Assembly (NCBI GenBank): GCA_016188965.1
Contig: JACPGT010000010.1
Location: 1-64,000 of the forward strand
DNA from: Microcaldota archaeon
GTDB taxonomy: Archaea > Micrarchaeota > Micrarchaeia > Norongarragalinales > Norongarragalinaceae
Direction of reading: 5' to 3'
DNA: 64,000 bases
Numbering within the stretch: position 1 is the stretch's first letter; each line of letters starts with the position of its first letter. Below are positions 48,463 to 56,391 of the stretch, in pieces. The notes beneath the pieces were generated by a model. That model saw only the letters and a program-made list of their open reading frames with translations, had not been told where the DNA came from and did not search any database. The position numbers and the translations under genes are program-made.

Positions 48463-48872
48463 TCCGCAGGCTCAAGAAGTACACGTCGTTCTACAAGATC
48501 GCGCACAACCAGCGAGTCAAGCTGTACCACCTCAAGTGGCGGCTGTTCATGATGTTGCTGGTCGCGGCAACCATGATCCTTATCTACGAATATCTCCAAG
48601 GCCGCTATCCGTACGGCGTGTACGACGCGATCAAGGGAACCAAGTTCCTGCTGGCGGACCGCGTGTTCGAATGGTTCTCCATCGGGGTCATCTTCGGCGT
48701 CGTGGCGCTTTCGGTCCTGTATGAAGGCGAATTCATCCTCAGCGTACGCCGGCTGGTCAAGCATTTCGAACAGCAGACGTTGTCCATCTTGCACCAGGCA
48801 CGTGCGCGCAAGTCCAGCCGCGTTCCGGCCAAACTTGCTGCGAAGGCTGCCAGTGGGCGCAAGCGCAGCTGA
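48459..48872 (+). CDS. Small membrane protein with basic tail
   Basis: WRLFMMLLVAATMILIYEYL..., WFSIGVIFGVVALSVLY..., C-terminal ARARKSSRVPAKLAAKAASGRKRS. Confidence 0.6.
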   Translation: MIRRLKKYTSFYKIAHNQRVKLYHLKWRLFMMLLVAATMILIYEYLQGRYPYGVYDAIKGTKFLLADRVFEWFSIGVIFGVVALSVLYEGEFILSVRRLVKHFEQQTLSILHQARARKSSRVPAKLAAKAASGRKRS

Positions 48873-48896
48873 AGAAGTAAAAGCGGGGCGGCATGC

Positions 48897-49016
48897 ATGG
48901 CGTCGGGTCTTTTTTCCCGCTTCGTCCACTTGATTGACAAGCAACCGGAGGAATTCTTCTGGCGTCTTTTTCCGTTCTTGCTGGTCATCGTGCTATTCTA
49001 TCTGTTCAATGGCTGA
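48897..49016 (+). CDS. 39-aa membrane microprotein (below ORF-track threshold)
   Basis: ATG GCG TCG... = MASGLFSRFVHLIDKQPEEFFWRLFPFLLVIVLFYLFNG*; same strand, shortly after the previous membrane gene. Confidence 0.45.
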   Translation: MASGLFSRFVHLIDKQPEEFFWRLFPFLLVIVLFYLFNG

Positions 49017-49038
49017 TTGCCGCAGGAATCCGTCAGCG

Positions 49039-50163
49039 TCAACCTCGAAGCATCCGCACGTGGAACAGAGCATCGTCACCGAGGGCGCGAACCTGCGCGT
49101 GTTTGAATCGCTTTTCTTTTCCGGAATAAAGCAGCGCAGCTTGCGGGCCGGACAAAAGAGGCGCCATGACGAACCAGGCCTCGTCCACGAATTCTTGCTC
49201 CAAGAAGGTGGTGGCCGTCTTTCCGCCTCCTTCGACCAGAAGGTTCACGATTCCCCGGCGGCCCAGCTCGTCCAGAAGCCCGTCCAGAGGGACGTGCCCG
49301 CGGGCGTCCGCGTCAGGGGCGGTCCAAACGTCGATTCCGGCTTTGCGCATTTTCTCCCGATTTGTCATAGGGGCGGCGGGCGTGCATGCCAGAAGCAGCG
49401 GGCCGTTGCGGGAAAGCCGCATGCGAGGCATGCGGTCGGCCAACGACAGGCGCGAGTCCAATACGACGCGCAAGGGCTGCAGAGCAGCCGGTTTTTTGTT
49501 GTTGCGGACCGTCAGGCGCGGATCGTCATTGCGGACGGTGTCCTTGCCCACCAGGATGGCGTCGGATTCCTTGCGCAACTGCTGGACGAATCGGAGGGCC
49601 TGCTGGTTGGACAGCCAACGGTGCGCCGACGTAATCCTGCCGTCGAGGCTGGCCGCCATCTTGAGCGTGACGAAAGGGCGGCCAGTGCGGACCCAGTGGA
49701 AGAAGAAGCGGTTCAACTCCTGTGCTTTCGCACGGAGGATGCCTTGCGTCACGGCAATGCCGGCTTTTCGGAGCATCCGGATGCCGCGGCCGTTGACCCG
49801 GGGATTCTTGTCCTTGCAGGCAATGACGGCCCGGGCGATTCCGGCTCCGATGAGTGCCTGCACGCAAGGCGGCGTCTTCTTGTCGCTGTGGCAGCAGGGC
49901 TCAAGGGTGAGGTATGCCGTCGCGCCTTCTGCCTTGTTTCCGGCTTTTTCAAGGGCAATCGCTTCGGCATGGGGTCCGCCGAAGCGTTGGTGCGCGGCCT
50001 GCGCGATGACGCGGCCGCGCTTGACGAGGATGCAACCGACGCGGGGGTTCGGCGCGGTACGCACATGGGCGACGGATTGTGCCAGTTCCAGGGCTTTTTG
50101 CATCCAGGCCTCATCCGTGGCCGTTTGGCGTCGACCCGGTTTCCGGCCTAACCGCGGGGGCAT
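49039..50163 (-). CDS. ribD: Bifunctional RibD (deaminase/reductase)
   Basis: [34 protein letters not shown]...[17 protein letters not shown] (zinc deaminase) plus [13 protein letters not shown]...[16 protein letters not shown] reductase. Confidence 0.94.
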   Translation of the reverse strand: MPPRLGRKPGRRQTATDEAWMQKALELAQSVAHVRTAPNPRVGCILVKRGRVIAQAAHQRFGGPHAEAIALEKAGNKAEGATAYLTLEPCCHSDKKTPPCVQALIGAGIARAVIACKDKNPRVNGRGIRMLRKAGIAVTQGILRAKAQELNRFFFHWVRTGRPFVTLKMAASLDGRITSAHRWLSNQQALRFVQQLRKESDAILVGKDTVRNDDPRLTVRNNKKPAALQPLRVVLDSRLSLADRMPRMRLSRNGPLLLACTPAAPMTNREKMRKAGIDVWTAPDADARGHVPLDGLLDELGRRGIVNLLVEGGGKTATTFLEQEFVDEAWFVMAPLLSGPQAALLYSGKEKRFKHAQVRALGDDALFHVRMLRG

Positions 50164-51395
50164 AGCGACTCGAACCGTGGCGGCGAGCGGAAGCCCAGGA
50201 CGTGGCGCATCTTGCGCCGCTTGGTCTCCATGTAGGCCGCGTTTTCCGGAGTGATGGGTAGTTCCAGCGCTTCCCGTTGGACGACGTGGATGCCGTATCG
50301 GGTGAGGTCCTTGATTTTTTCCGGGTTGTTCGTCAAAAGGCGGATGCGGGGCGCGCCCAATTGCTTGAGGATCTGCGCCGCCAACCAGTACTCGCGCAAA
50401 TCGGGGGCGAATCCCAATTCGACGTTCGCCTCGACGGTGTCGCGGCCCTTGTCCTGCAAGGCATACGCTTTGATCTTATTCTCCAACCCGATGCCGCGGC
50501 CTTCCTGCCGCAAGTAGACCAGGATTCCAAAGGGCTCCGATGCGATGCGGGACATGGCCTCGTCCAGCTGCGCCTTGCAGTCGCAACGCGTTGAGTGGAA
50601 GACTTCGCCGGTGAGGCATTCGGAGTGCACGCGGACCAGCGGCACGTGGCCGTCCGGTTTTCCGCGGACCAAGGCGACCGTTTCATGCGCGTCACCCGGT
50701 GCGCGGAAGACGTGGATGCGGAATTCGCCCATGGCCGTCGGCAGCCGAGCCGTTGCGGTGTGCGAAATGAGTTTCTGGTGCGTCCGGCGGTAATCCAGTA
50801 CTTGTTCGACCGTGACGGTTTTTAGCCGGTGTTTGCGGCCGTAGGCTTGCAGCTGTCGCTTGTCCGCCATGGTGCCGTCGGGATTCATGATTTCGCAGAT
50901 GACCGCGGCAGGGTGAAGGCCTGCCATCTGCGCCAGGTCGCAACCGGCTTCCGTCTGTCCGATGCGCTCCAGAAGGCCGTTTTCGCGCGCCGAGAGCACG
51001 TGCAAGTGGCCGGGTTGCGCGATGTCCTCGGGTTTGGTCTTCGGATCCAACAATAAGCGGATGGCATCGACGCGATCTTTCGCCGACGTGCCGGATCCGC
51101 CGTTTTTGCTGCTGACGTTGACCGCAAACGGCGTCTGGTAGGCTTCCGTGTTCTGCTGGACCATCATGGGGATGCCCAGGTGCTTTCGGCGGGAATTGCG
51201 GATGGCCAGGCAGACGAAGCCCTTGGCTTCGTTGAGCATGAACGATACCTGTTTTTCGGTGATTTTTTCGGCGGCCACCATCAAGTCACCCTCGCCTTCG
51301 CGGTGTTCATCCAGTAGGATGACCGGCTTGCCTGCGCGCAGGTCCTTGAATATGGCGTGCATCGGGTCGTAAACTCGCGCGGGTTTCATTTTCAT
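50148..51395 (-). CDS. ribBA: RibBA: DHBP synthase / GTP cyclohydrolase II
   Basis: [19 protein letters not shown]...[56 protein letters not shown]...[21 protein letters not shown]. Confidence 0.94.
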   Translation of the reverse strand: MKMKPARVYDPMHAIFKDLRAGKPVILLDEHREGEGDLMVAAEKITEKQVSFMLNEAKGFVCLAIRNSRRKHLGIPMMVQQNTEAYQTPFAVNVSSKNGGSGTSAKDRVDAIRLLLDPKTKPEDIAQPGHLHVLSARENGLLERIGQTEAGCDLAQMAGLHPAAVICEIMNPDGTMADKRQLQAYGRKHRLKTVTVEQVLDYRRTHQKLISHTATARLPTAMGEFRIHVFRAPGDAHETVALVRGKPDGHVPLVRVHSECLTGEVFHSTRCDCKAQLDEAMSRIASEPFGILVYLRQEGRGIGLENKIKAYALQDKGRDTVEANVELGFAPDLREYWLAAQILKQLGAPRIRLLTNNPEKIKDLTRYGIHVVQREALELPITPENAAYMETKRRKMRHVLGFRSPPRFESLCPRG

Positions 51396-51413
51396 CGTGC
51401 AATTCTGCCTCGA

Positions 51414-51890
51414 TCATTTTTTGCGGAGTTGTTGGCAGCCGAGCAATACGGCGTCCAGTGCGCCTTGCGCGTATTCCTCCACGCGTTCGTGCGCCTGTTC
51501 CAGCGTCACGCCCGGTCCGATGATGCCGATGCCGACGGGTTTTCCGACTTCCAACGATGTCCGGACCAAAGCGTCGGTGGCACTGCGCACTACGACGTCA
51601 TCGTGCGCCGTCGTTCCTTGTATCACAACGCCCAACACTACGACGCCGTCAATGTCTTTGCGCTGCAATAGTTCCTGGGCCAAAAGGGGCGTCTCAAGGG
51701 CACCGCGGGCGAGCCGTTCCCGGGTGATTTTGGCGTCGAATCGGGCGGCACGCTGCTGGACGAGGGTTTGCATCCGTTCGGTCAAAGCGGAGCGGAATAA
51801 GGCGCGGACGATGCCGATGCGCAGGCCCTTCTTGACGCCGATGGCTTCGATTTGGTTGCCGACTATGTCGGACTCACGAAGAGGACTCAT
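51414..51890 (-). CDS. ribH: 6,7-dimethyl-8-ribityllumazine synthase-like protein
   Basis: GLRIGIVRALFRSALTERM...GALETPLLAQELLQRKDIDGVVVLGVVIQGTTAHDDVV...KPVGIGIIGPGVTLEQAHER. Confidence 0.85.
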   Translation of the reverse strand: MSPLRESDIVGNQIEAIGVKKGLRIGIVRALFRSALTERMQTLVQQRAARFDAKITRERLARGALETPLLAQELLQRKDIDGVVVLGVVIQGTTAHDDVVVRSATDALVRTSLEVGKPVGIGIIGPGVTLEQAHERVEEYAQGALDAVLLGCQQLRKK

Positions 51891-52369
51891 GCCGTCAGTC
51901 CTCCAACGTCCTGGCGTCCTTGGCGGAGTCCTTGGCCTGCGCGTTTTACGAACCAACGGGGATCCAACAGCAGTCGAGCAGCGTTGCGCGCGTGCTTGCG
52001 CGTGCGGTCGTCAAAAAGCAAGGCGAGGTCCTGCGCATCCTGGGCTTCAGTCTCATGGACGAAGACTTCGATGATATGCTTAGAAGTCGCGATTTTGGCC
52101 ATCTGGATGCCCAGGCTTGCCTCGTGGGCGCATTGGCGGTCGATGTCGGCGCTTCCGACCATGCCCAAGGCCAAAGCGATGTCGGCGCCGGCGTCCAACT
52201 GGCGTTTGCACTCGACGGCCAGATCCTTGATGCCGGGAACCGTGACGCGGACGGTGCGGACGTCGAAAGCGGACAGCTCTTTTAACGCGGCGCGACCCAT
52301 GTCGAAGCGCGAAAACGTGGTGTCGACTACCGCGACCAAAGGCCGGCGGGTTTTAGAAAGTCTCGTCAT
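51887..52369 (-). CDS. ribC: Archaeal-type riboflavin synthase
   Basis: VAVVDTTFSRFDMGRAALKEL...RVTVPGIKDLAVECKRQLDAGADIALALGMVGSADIDRQCAHEASLGIQMAKIATSKHIIEVFVHETEAQD. Confidence 0.92.
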   Translation of the reverse strand: MTRLSKTRRPLVAVVDTTFSRFDMGRAALKELSAFDVRTVRVTVPGIKDLAVECKRQLDAGADIALALGMVGSADIDRQCAHEASLGIQMAKIATSKHIIEVFVHETEAQDAQDLALLFDDRTRKHARNAARLLLDPRWFVKRAGQGLRQGRQDVGGLTA

Positions 52370-52445
52370 GCGTGGAACATTAGGGACGTCGACCGTTATT
52401 AAGCCTCACCCAAAATAAAGTAATTACGCGAAAGTGAGTAATAGG

Positions 52446-53057
52446 CTAGTCCAATTGCAGTTCGACCACATCGCCGTCCTTAAGGCGCAGGTGCTTCCGG
52501 AGGAATACAGGGGCCAGGACTTCGACCACGTCCTGCGGGTAGTGCGTCCGATCCGGCACGATGATGGCTCCGGCGGCTTTTTGTCCGATGCGACAAGGAT
52601 AACAGCGGGCACCTCCGTATGTGCGGTTCGTTTCAGTGAATCCGACCAGGGGCCGACCCGGTTTTTGGCGAAGCTGGGCACTGGATGCAAGGCTGGCATT
52701 TTCGCTCAAACGCAGATTCATTGTGCCTGGAAACGGCGTGAACCCCAGCAAGGGCTGGAATTGGCGTTGGTATCCTTTTTTTGACAAATAGTATTTGCCC
52801 TCGCCCACGCCGCGAAAAAGCGTGCCCACGATCCGATTAGAGCCGCTGGAAAGGCCGGAAAAATAGACCCGCCCTGCCGCCGTTGGGGCGTACTCCTTGT
52901 TCTTTGCCACCAATCCGTCTTTACGAAGCTGGCTGAGCCACCGCGAACCGGTCTGCTGGGAGACGTGCAACCGCTGGGCCAAGTCCGCGGAGGAGCGTGC
53001 GGGCTGGCGCAGCAAGTCCAACAAGGCATGCATCCACGTCGGCTTCATCCTACGCAT
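52446..53057 (-). CDS. ribK: HTH + CTP-dependent riboflavin kinase (RbkR-like)
   Basis: N-terminal winged-HTH (SSADLAQRLHVSQQTGSRWLSQLRKDGLV) then GEGKYYLSKKGYQRQFQPLLGFTPFPGTMNLRL...GGARCYPCRI. Confidence 0.92.
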   Translation of the reverse strand: MRRMKPTWMHALLDLLRQPARSSADLAQRLHVSQQTGSRWLSQLRKDGLVAKNKEYAPTAAGRVYFSGLSSGSNRIVGTLFRGVGEGKYYLSKKGYQRQFQPLLGFTPFPGTMNLRLSENASLASSAQLRQKPGRPLVGFTETNRTYGGARCYPCRIGQKAAGAIIVPDRTHYPQDVVEVLAPVFLRKHLRLKDGDVVELQLD

Positions 53058-53118
53058 TATTGAGTAGGTGCTGTTAAACCCGACGGTTCCGGTCCGAAGG
53101 CTGCGCAGGATCGCAGAA

Positions 53119-53406
53119 TCAAAGTCCGACCATGGTGATGATGATGGCTGCGACGATGAACCAGGTGAACCCCTCTCCGACTGCGGAAGGCACCAGTACG
53201 TTGAAGTAGTACAACAATGCCAGGACGAACAAGGGCGCGAAAAGCGGAAACGCGCCCGCCAGGTTCATCAAAAGCTCGAAAGGAATGGAGACGAACATGG
53301 CCGAGCCCCAGACCAAAGGTAGGTCGCTCATCAAGGTATTCGTGGCGAACCCTACGAACATGACGAACGCGATGAGGATCCACGTCATTTCGGTACTGGT
53401 TTGCAT
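53119..53406 (-). CDS. Small membrane protein
   Basis: 95-aa ORF almost entirely of hydrophobic segments; TATA-like tttaaata upstream on the minus strand. Confidence 0.55.
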   Translation of the reverse strand: MQTSTEMTWILIAFVMFVGFATNTLMSDLPLVWGSAMFVSIPFELLMNLAGAFPLFAPLFVLALLYYFNVLVPSAVGEGFTWFIVAAIIITMVGL

Positions 53407-53552
53407 CGTAATCGTTCCTTGGCTTCGGCGCTCCGCCGGGAATGGGCGAAGCGGATGACCTGGGGTAGTTGGGCAACGCCCAGTATTTAAACATTGCCAC
53501 TAAAGAGTAGTAACATATCCTTTAAGAGGTTTTCAGGTTCAAACGCCTTATC

Positions 53553-53861
53553 ATGTCCGAGCTTTGGGATGCCTTCGACTTCATCGCGACGCTAATCGTT
53601 TTCTTCATGTCGTATTCGCGTCTGTTCTACCCGGAAGTCATCAACAACAAAGTCGTCGCCTTGTTGGTGACCATGATCGTCATGTTCGTCTTGGTCATAC
53701 CGTTTCCCATCGTCAAGTGGATCATGTTCGTCGGCCTTTTCAGCTACGGCTTCTTCTGGGGTTTCCGGCCGTGGGAATGGGGCTTCACTGAACAAGAGCC
53801 GGTCGGCGAGCAAGTGGGTGGCTTCGGTCAGCCCTACGTGGCGCACGAACACGACTTATAG
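53553..53861 (+). CDS. Small membrane protein; stop codon lies inside a TATAG...CTATA element
   Basis: 102-aa ORF with three hydrophobic segments ending ...VAHEHDL-TAG. Confidence 0.55.
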   Translation: MSELWDAFDFIATLIVFFMSYSRLFYPEVINNKVVALLVTMIVMFVLVIPFPIVKWIMFVGLFSYGFFWGFRPWEWGFTEQEPVGEQVGGFGQPYVAHEHDL

Positions 53862-53951
53862 TCGACCACGAAAGTAACCCGACTTAAGAGTCGTGGTCGA
53901 CTATCTAGCAAACGGCTCGAAAGTCTCGGCGGACTTTCGAGGTTTGCTATA
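53857..53951 (-). repeat. Copy 2 (inverted relative to copy 1) of ~95-bp TATAG...CTATA element
   Basis: Reverse complement: TATAGCAAACC...GTTTGCTA-G-ATAGTCGACCACG-[ACTCTTAAGTCGGGTTACTTT]-CGTGGTCGACTATA. Confidence 0.8.
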
Positions 53952-54027
53952 TAGCGTCTATCCGGCCATTGTCCCCAGCCGCCCCGTTTTTTTCTTCGTT
54001 GCGGCCGGCCGTTGGCCTGAAAGCGGG

Positions 54028-54037
54028 CTATAAAAAG
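54028..54037 (+). promoter_or_regulatory. TATA-box-like sequence about 30 nt upstream of 54059 ATG
   Basis: gggCTATAAAAAGcc. Confidence 0.5.
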
Positions 54038-54058
54038 CCGGAATCCGTTCCGTAGTGG

Positions 54059-54367
54059 ATGGATTTCACGTTCCTCTTCATCATCATCCTGATGCTGTTG
54101 GCCCTCAAATCCGGCTTGAGCATCATCGCCGTAGGCCTGTTCATCATCCTGCTGTTCACCTCGAAGAACAAGTGGCTGCTCATCGCGACCCTCATCGGCG
54201 GCGGCTTGGTGGCGTTCGTCAGCTACACCGGCGTCAGTTCGGCCCTGGATGACCCCGCCACATTGGCCGTGCTGGGCGGATTGTTTGTCATCCTCCTGCT
54301 GTTGGCCCGCAACGACACGGAGAGTCCGGCTCCGCAAGGCTACTACCCCGGCGGCGCAATGGGCTGA
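54059..54367 (+). CDS. Small membrane protein
   Basis: MDFTFLFIIILMLLALKSGLSIIAVGLFIILLFTSKNKWLLIATLIGGGLVAF... Confidence 0.6.
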   Translation: MDFTFLFIIILMLLALKSGLSIIAVGLFIILLFTSKNKWLLIATLIGGGLVAFVSYTGVSSALDDPATLAVLGGLFVILLLLARNDTESPAPQGYYPGGAMG

Positions 54368-54422
54368 ACTTTTCCCACTACCCGCATTTTTTGCAGTTTG
54401 GGCGGGCATGGTTCCGTCACCG

Positions 54423-54430
54423 TTATAAAG
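54423..54430 (+). promoter_or_regulatory. TATA-box-like sequence about 28 nt upstream of 54452 ATG
   Basis: cgTTATAAAGttcg. Confidence 0.45.
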
Positions 54431-54451
54431 TTCGTTCGAGTCACTATCCGT

Positions 54452-54817
54452 ATGAGCCTACTGATTGTCGCGGCCTTGATGGGCATTGCCTATATCCTGC
54501 TTGAATCCGGCCTTCCGTTCTTCGCGCTCATCGCGTTTCTCGTCGCGATTCTTCATGCGTTGACTACACGAAGTTCCGGCGGCCATGCCGGTGCTGCCGG
54601 CCATGGACCGGCTGCACCCCGCCAGCGGCCCGTCATCGTCACCACGACCGGCGGCGACATCCACAACCCCATGAAGATTGCCGTCAAGCACACGTGGGAT
54701 GGTTCGGACGCGTATTCGGACTTCATGTATTACGTGAGCCATTGCATTGCCTGGCCCTTCCGAGTCATATCCCGCATCATCACGGGCCGTTCCGGAAAAC
54801 TACTCAAGGCGCACTAG
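54452..54817 (+). CDS. Small membrane protein
   Basis: MSLLIVAALMGIAYILLESGLPFFALIAFLVAILHALTT... Confidence 0.6.
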   Translation: MSLLIVAALMGIAYILLESGLPFFALIAFLVAILHALTTRSSGGHAGAAGHGPAAPRQRPVIVTTTGGDIHNPMKIAVKHTWDGSDAYSDFMYYVSHCIAWPFRVISRIITGRSGKLLKAH

Positions 54818-54820
54818 GGC

Positions 54821-55192
54821 ATGAATCTCCTACTGGTTGCAGCATTGGCGGCGGGTGCGTTCATCACCGAGCAAATGGGGTTGACATTTGTCGCCATCCT
54901 GATGCTCATCCTCGCGGTTCTGGTGCTGCTGACGGGTAGCGGTTCGGGTTCAGGGCACGGCGAGAACCCAAATGTAAACATCACCGAGCCGTTCGGACCG
55001 GAAGGACCCATCGTCGTGGAGAACAAGGTGCCGGACGTACCGTACCCGCTATTGCTTAAACTCAAGCACGACTGGCACGATTACCGCCAATTCGAATACT
55101 CGTTTTTCAACTTCGGCTCGTCCATGCACAACGTGGGTAATTTCATCTGGCAGCTTCTTTCGGGCCAACGCCCACCCAAATCCGATCATTAA
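54821..55192 (+). CDS. Small membrane protein, similar N-terminal layout to the preceding gene
   Basis: MNLLLVAALAAGAFITEQMGLTFVAILMLILAVLVLLTGSGSGSGHG... Confidence 0.6.
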   Translation: MNLLLVAALAAGAFITEQMGLTFVAILMLILAVLVLLTGSGSGSGHGENPNVNITEPFGPEGPIVVENKVPDVPYPLLLKLKHDWHDYRQFEYSFFNFGSSMHNVGNFIWQLLSGQRPPKSDH

Positions 55193-55203
55193 GCTGATCC
55201 GTC

Positions 55204-55650
55204 ATGGAACGTAACATCTATGGTGGGCTGCTGGGTTTGGCCGTCTTGGGCCTGCTTTTGAACTTCGAATGGCTCTTCTTGACCTTTTTGCTGCTGACGG
55301 CCGGTTTATTCCTTGCGGAACGATTCAGCGCACCGTCCTACTCGAATTATTCCCGTGCCGGGCCGGTCGAGTATTCAGCAGGGCCTGCGCCGATGCCGCC
55401 GGTCAACCAGCAGCCCATCGTCATCCAATCCGCCACCCAGTCTCCTTCAAGCAACATGATGATGGACATGATCAGCAACTTGGTGCAGGAAAGTGCCACG
55501 TATCACCGACCCAACTCACCTTGGAAGAAGATGACGGGCCAGATGGACAAAATCGGCAGCCGGCTGAAGAAGATGGAGCACACCCTGGACCACTTGGAAA
55601 AGCATGCCAAGCAGGCCGATAAGGACGGCCATGGCGGCGGACACCACTAA
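55204..55650 (+). CDS. Small membrane protein with coiled-coil/His-rich tail
   Basis: MERNIYGGLLGLAVLGLLLNFEWLFLTFLLLTAGLFLAE... then MDKIGSRLKKMEHTLDHLEKHAKQADKDGHGGGHH. Confidence 0.6.
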   Translation: MERNIYGGLLGLAVLGLLLNFEWLFLTFLLLTAGLFLAERFSAPSYSNYSRAGPVEYSAGPAPMPPVNQQPIVIQSATQSPSSNMMMDMISNLVQESATYHRPNSPWKKMTGQMDKIGSRLKKMEHTLDHLEKHAKQADKDGHGGGHH

Positions 55651-55666
55651 GGCTACAGGCATTGCA

Positions 55667-55760
55667 TATAGGAAAGCTTGCATGTTTCACGACTATTGGG
55701 CAAACGTTTCCAGAGACAAACTAGTCTTGATGGGTTATCGTTCTTTCTTGGCTTGCTATA
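55667..55760 (+). repeat. Copy 3 (diverged) of the TATAG...CTATA element
   Basis: TATAGGAAAGCTTGCATGTTTCACGACTATTGGGCAAACGTTTCC...GGGTTATCGTTCTTTCTTGGCTTGCTATA. Confidence 0.75.
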
Positions 55761-55793
55761 AAACCGGCGTAGGGTTTTCGGCCGCGTTCCGCT

Positions 55794-56300
55794 TCACTTC
55801 AGCCGCAACAGCACGTCGCGCTGCGATTGAAGGATCTTCTGGTTGATGTCCTGCAACGCCTTCAACAATGCGATGGTCTGGTCCAATTTCTGCTCGACGC
55901 TATCCAAGTCCCCTAACGAGGTCTTGGACACGGTTTTCATCAGCTCCGTTGCGGACGCGGCCAGATCCTCGGACTGCCTTCCAGCGACGACGTTTTCTTC
56001 CTTCTCGCCGGATTCCGATACGCGAGTGAACGAAAAACCGGGTTTCGAAGACTCGGATTCAGATGAGGAGGAGCGTGCAGGCTCGCTGGCGAACAACTCC
56101 TTCTCTTCGCCAGATTCCTCAACGGACGGAGTGGTCGGCTGGGGTGCAGGCGACGAAGGACTCACGGGCTTCATCCGGTCCACCGCATCGGCAAACACGG
56201 CGTCGGCATCCTCGATGCCCAGCTCCCGCAGGTTGTCCTTTATTTGCTGTTCGCTCATGCCGGAGTTGAGCATCTCGCGGATGATGGATTTAACGTCCAT
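55794..56300 (-). CDS. Hypothetical protein: UBA-like N-terminus, Ser/Glu-rich linker, C-terminal coiled coil
   Basis: IREMLNSGMSEQQIKDNLRELGIEDADAVFADAV ... SVEQKLDQTIALLKALQDINQKILQSQRDVLLRLK. Confidence 0.6.
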   Translation of the reverse strand: MDVKSIIREMLNSGMSEQQIKDNLRELGIEDADAVFADAVDRMKPVSPSSPAPQPTTPSVEESGEEKELFASEPARSSSSESESSKPGFSFTRVSESGEKEENVVAGRQSEDLAASATELMKTVSKTSLGDLDSVEQKLDQTIALLKALQDINQKILQSQRDVLLRLK

Positions 56301-56391
56301 GGATTACAACCAAGTCTCCTTCTTCAAGTCACGGATTCCCGCTTTATTACTCTAATCCCCCACTGGCCGATCCAAGACCATACCTGGCCGC

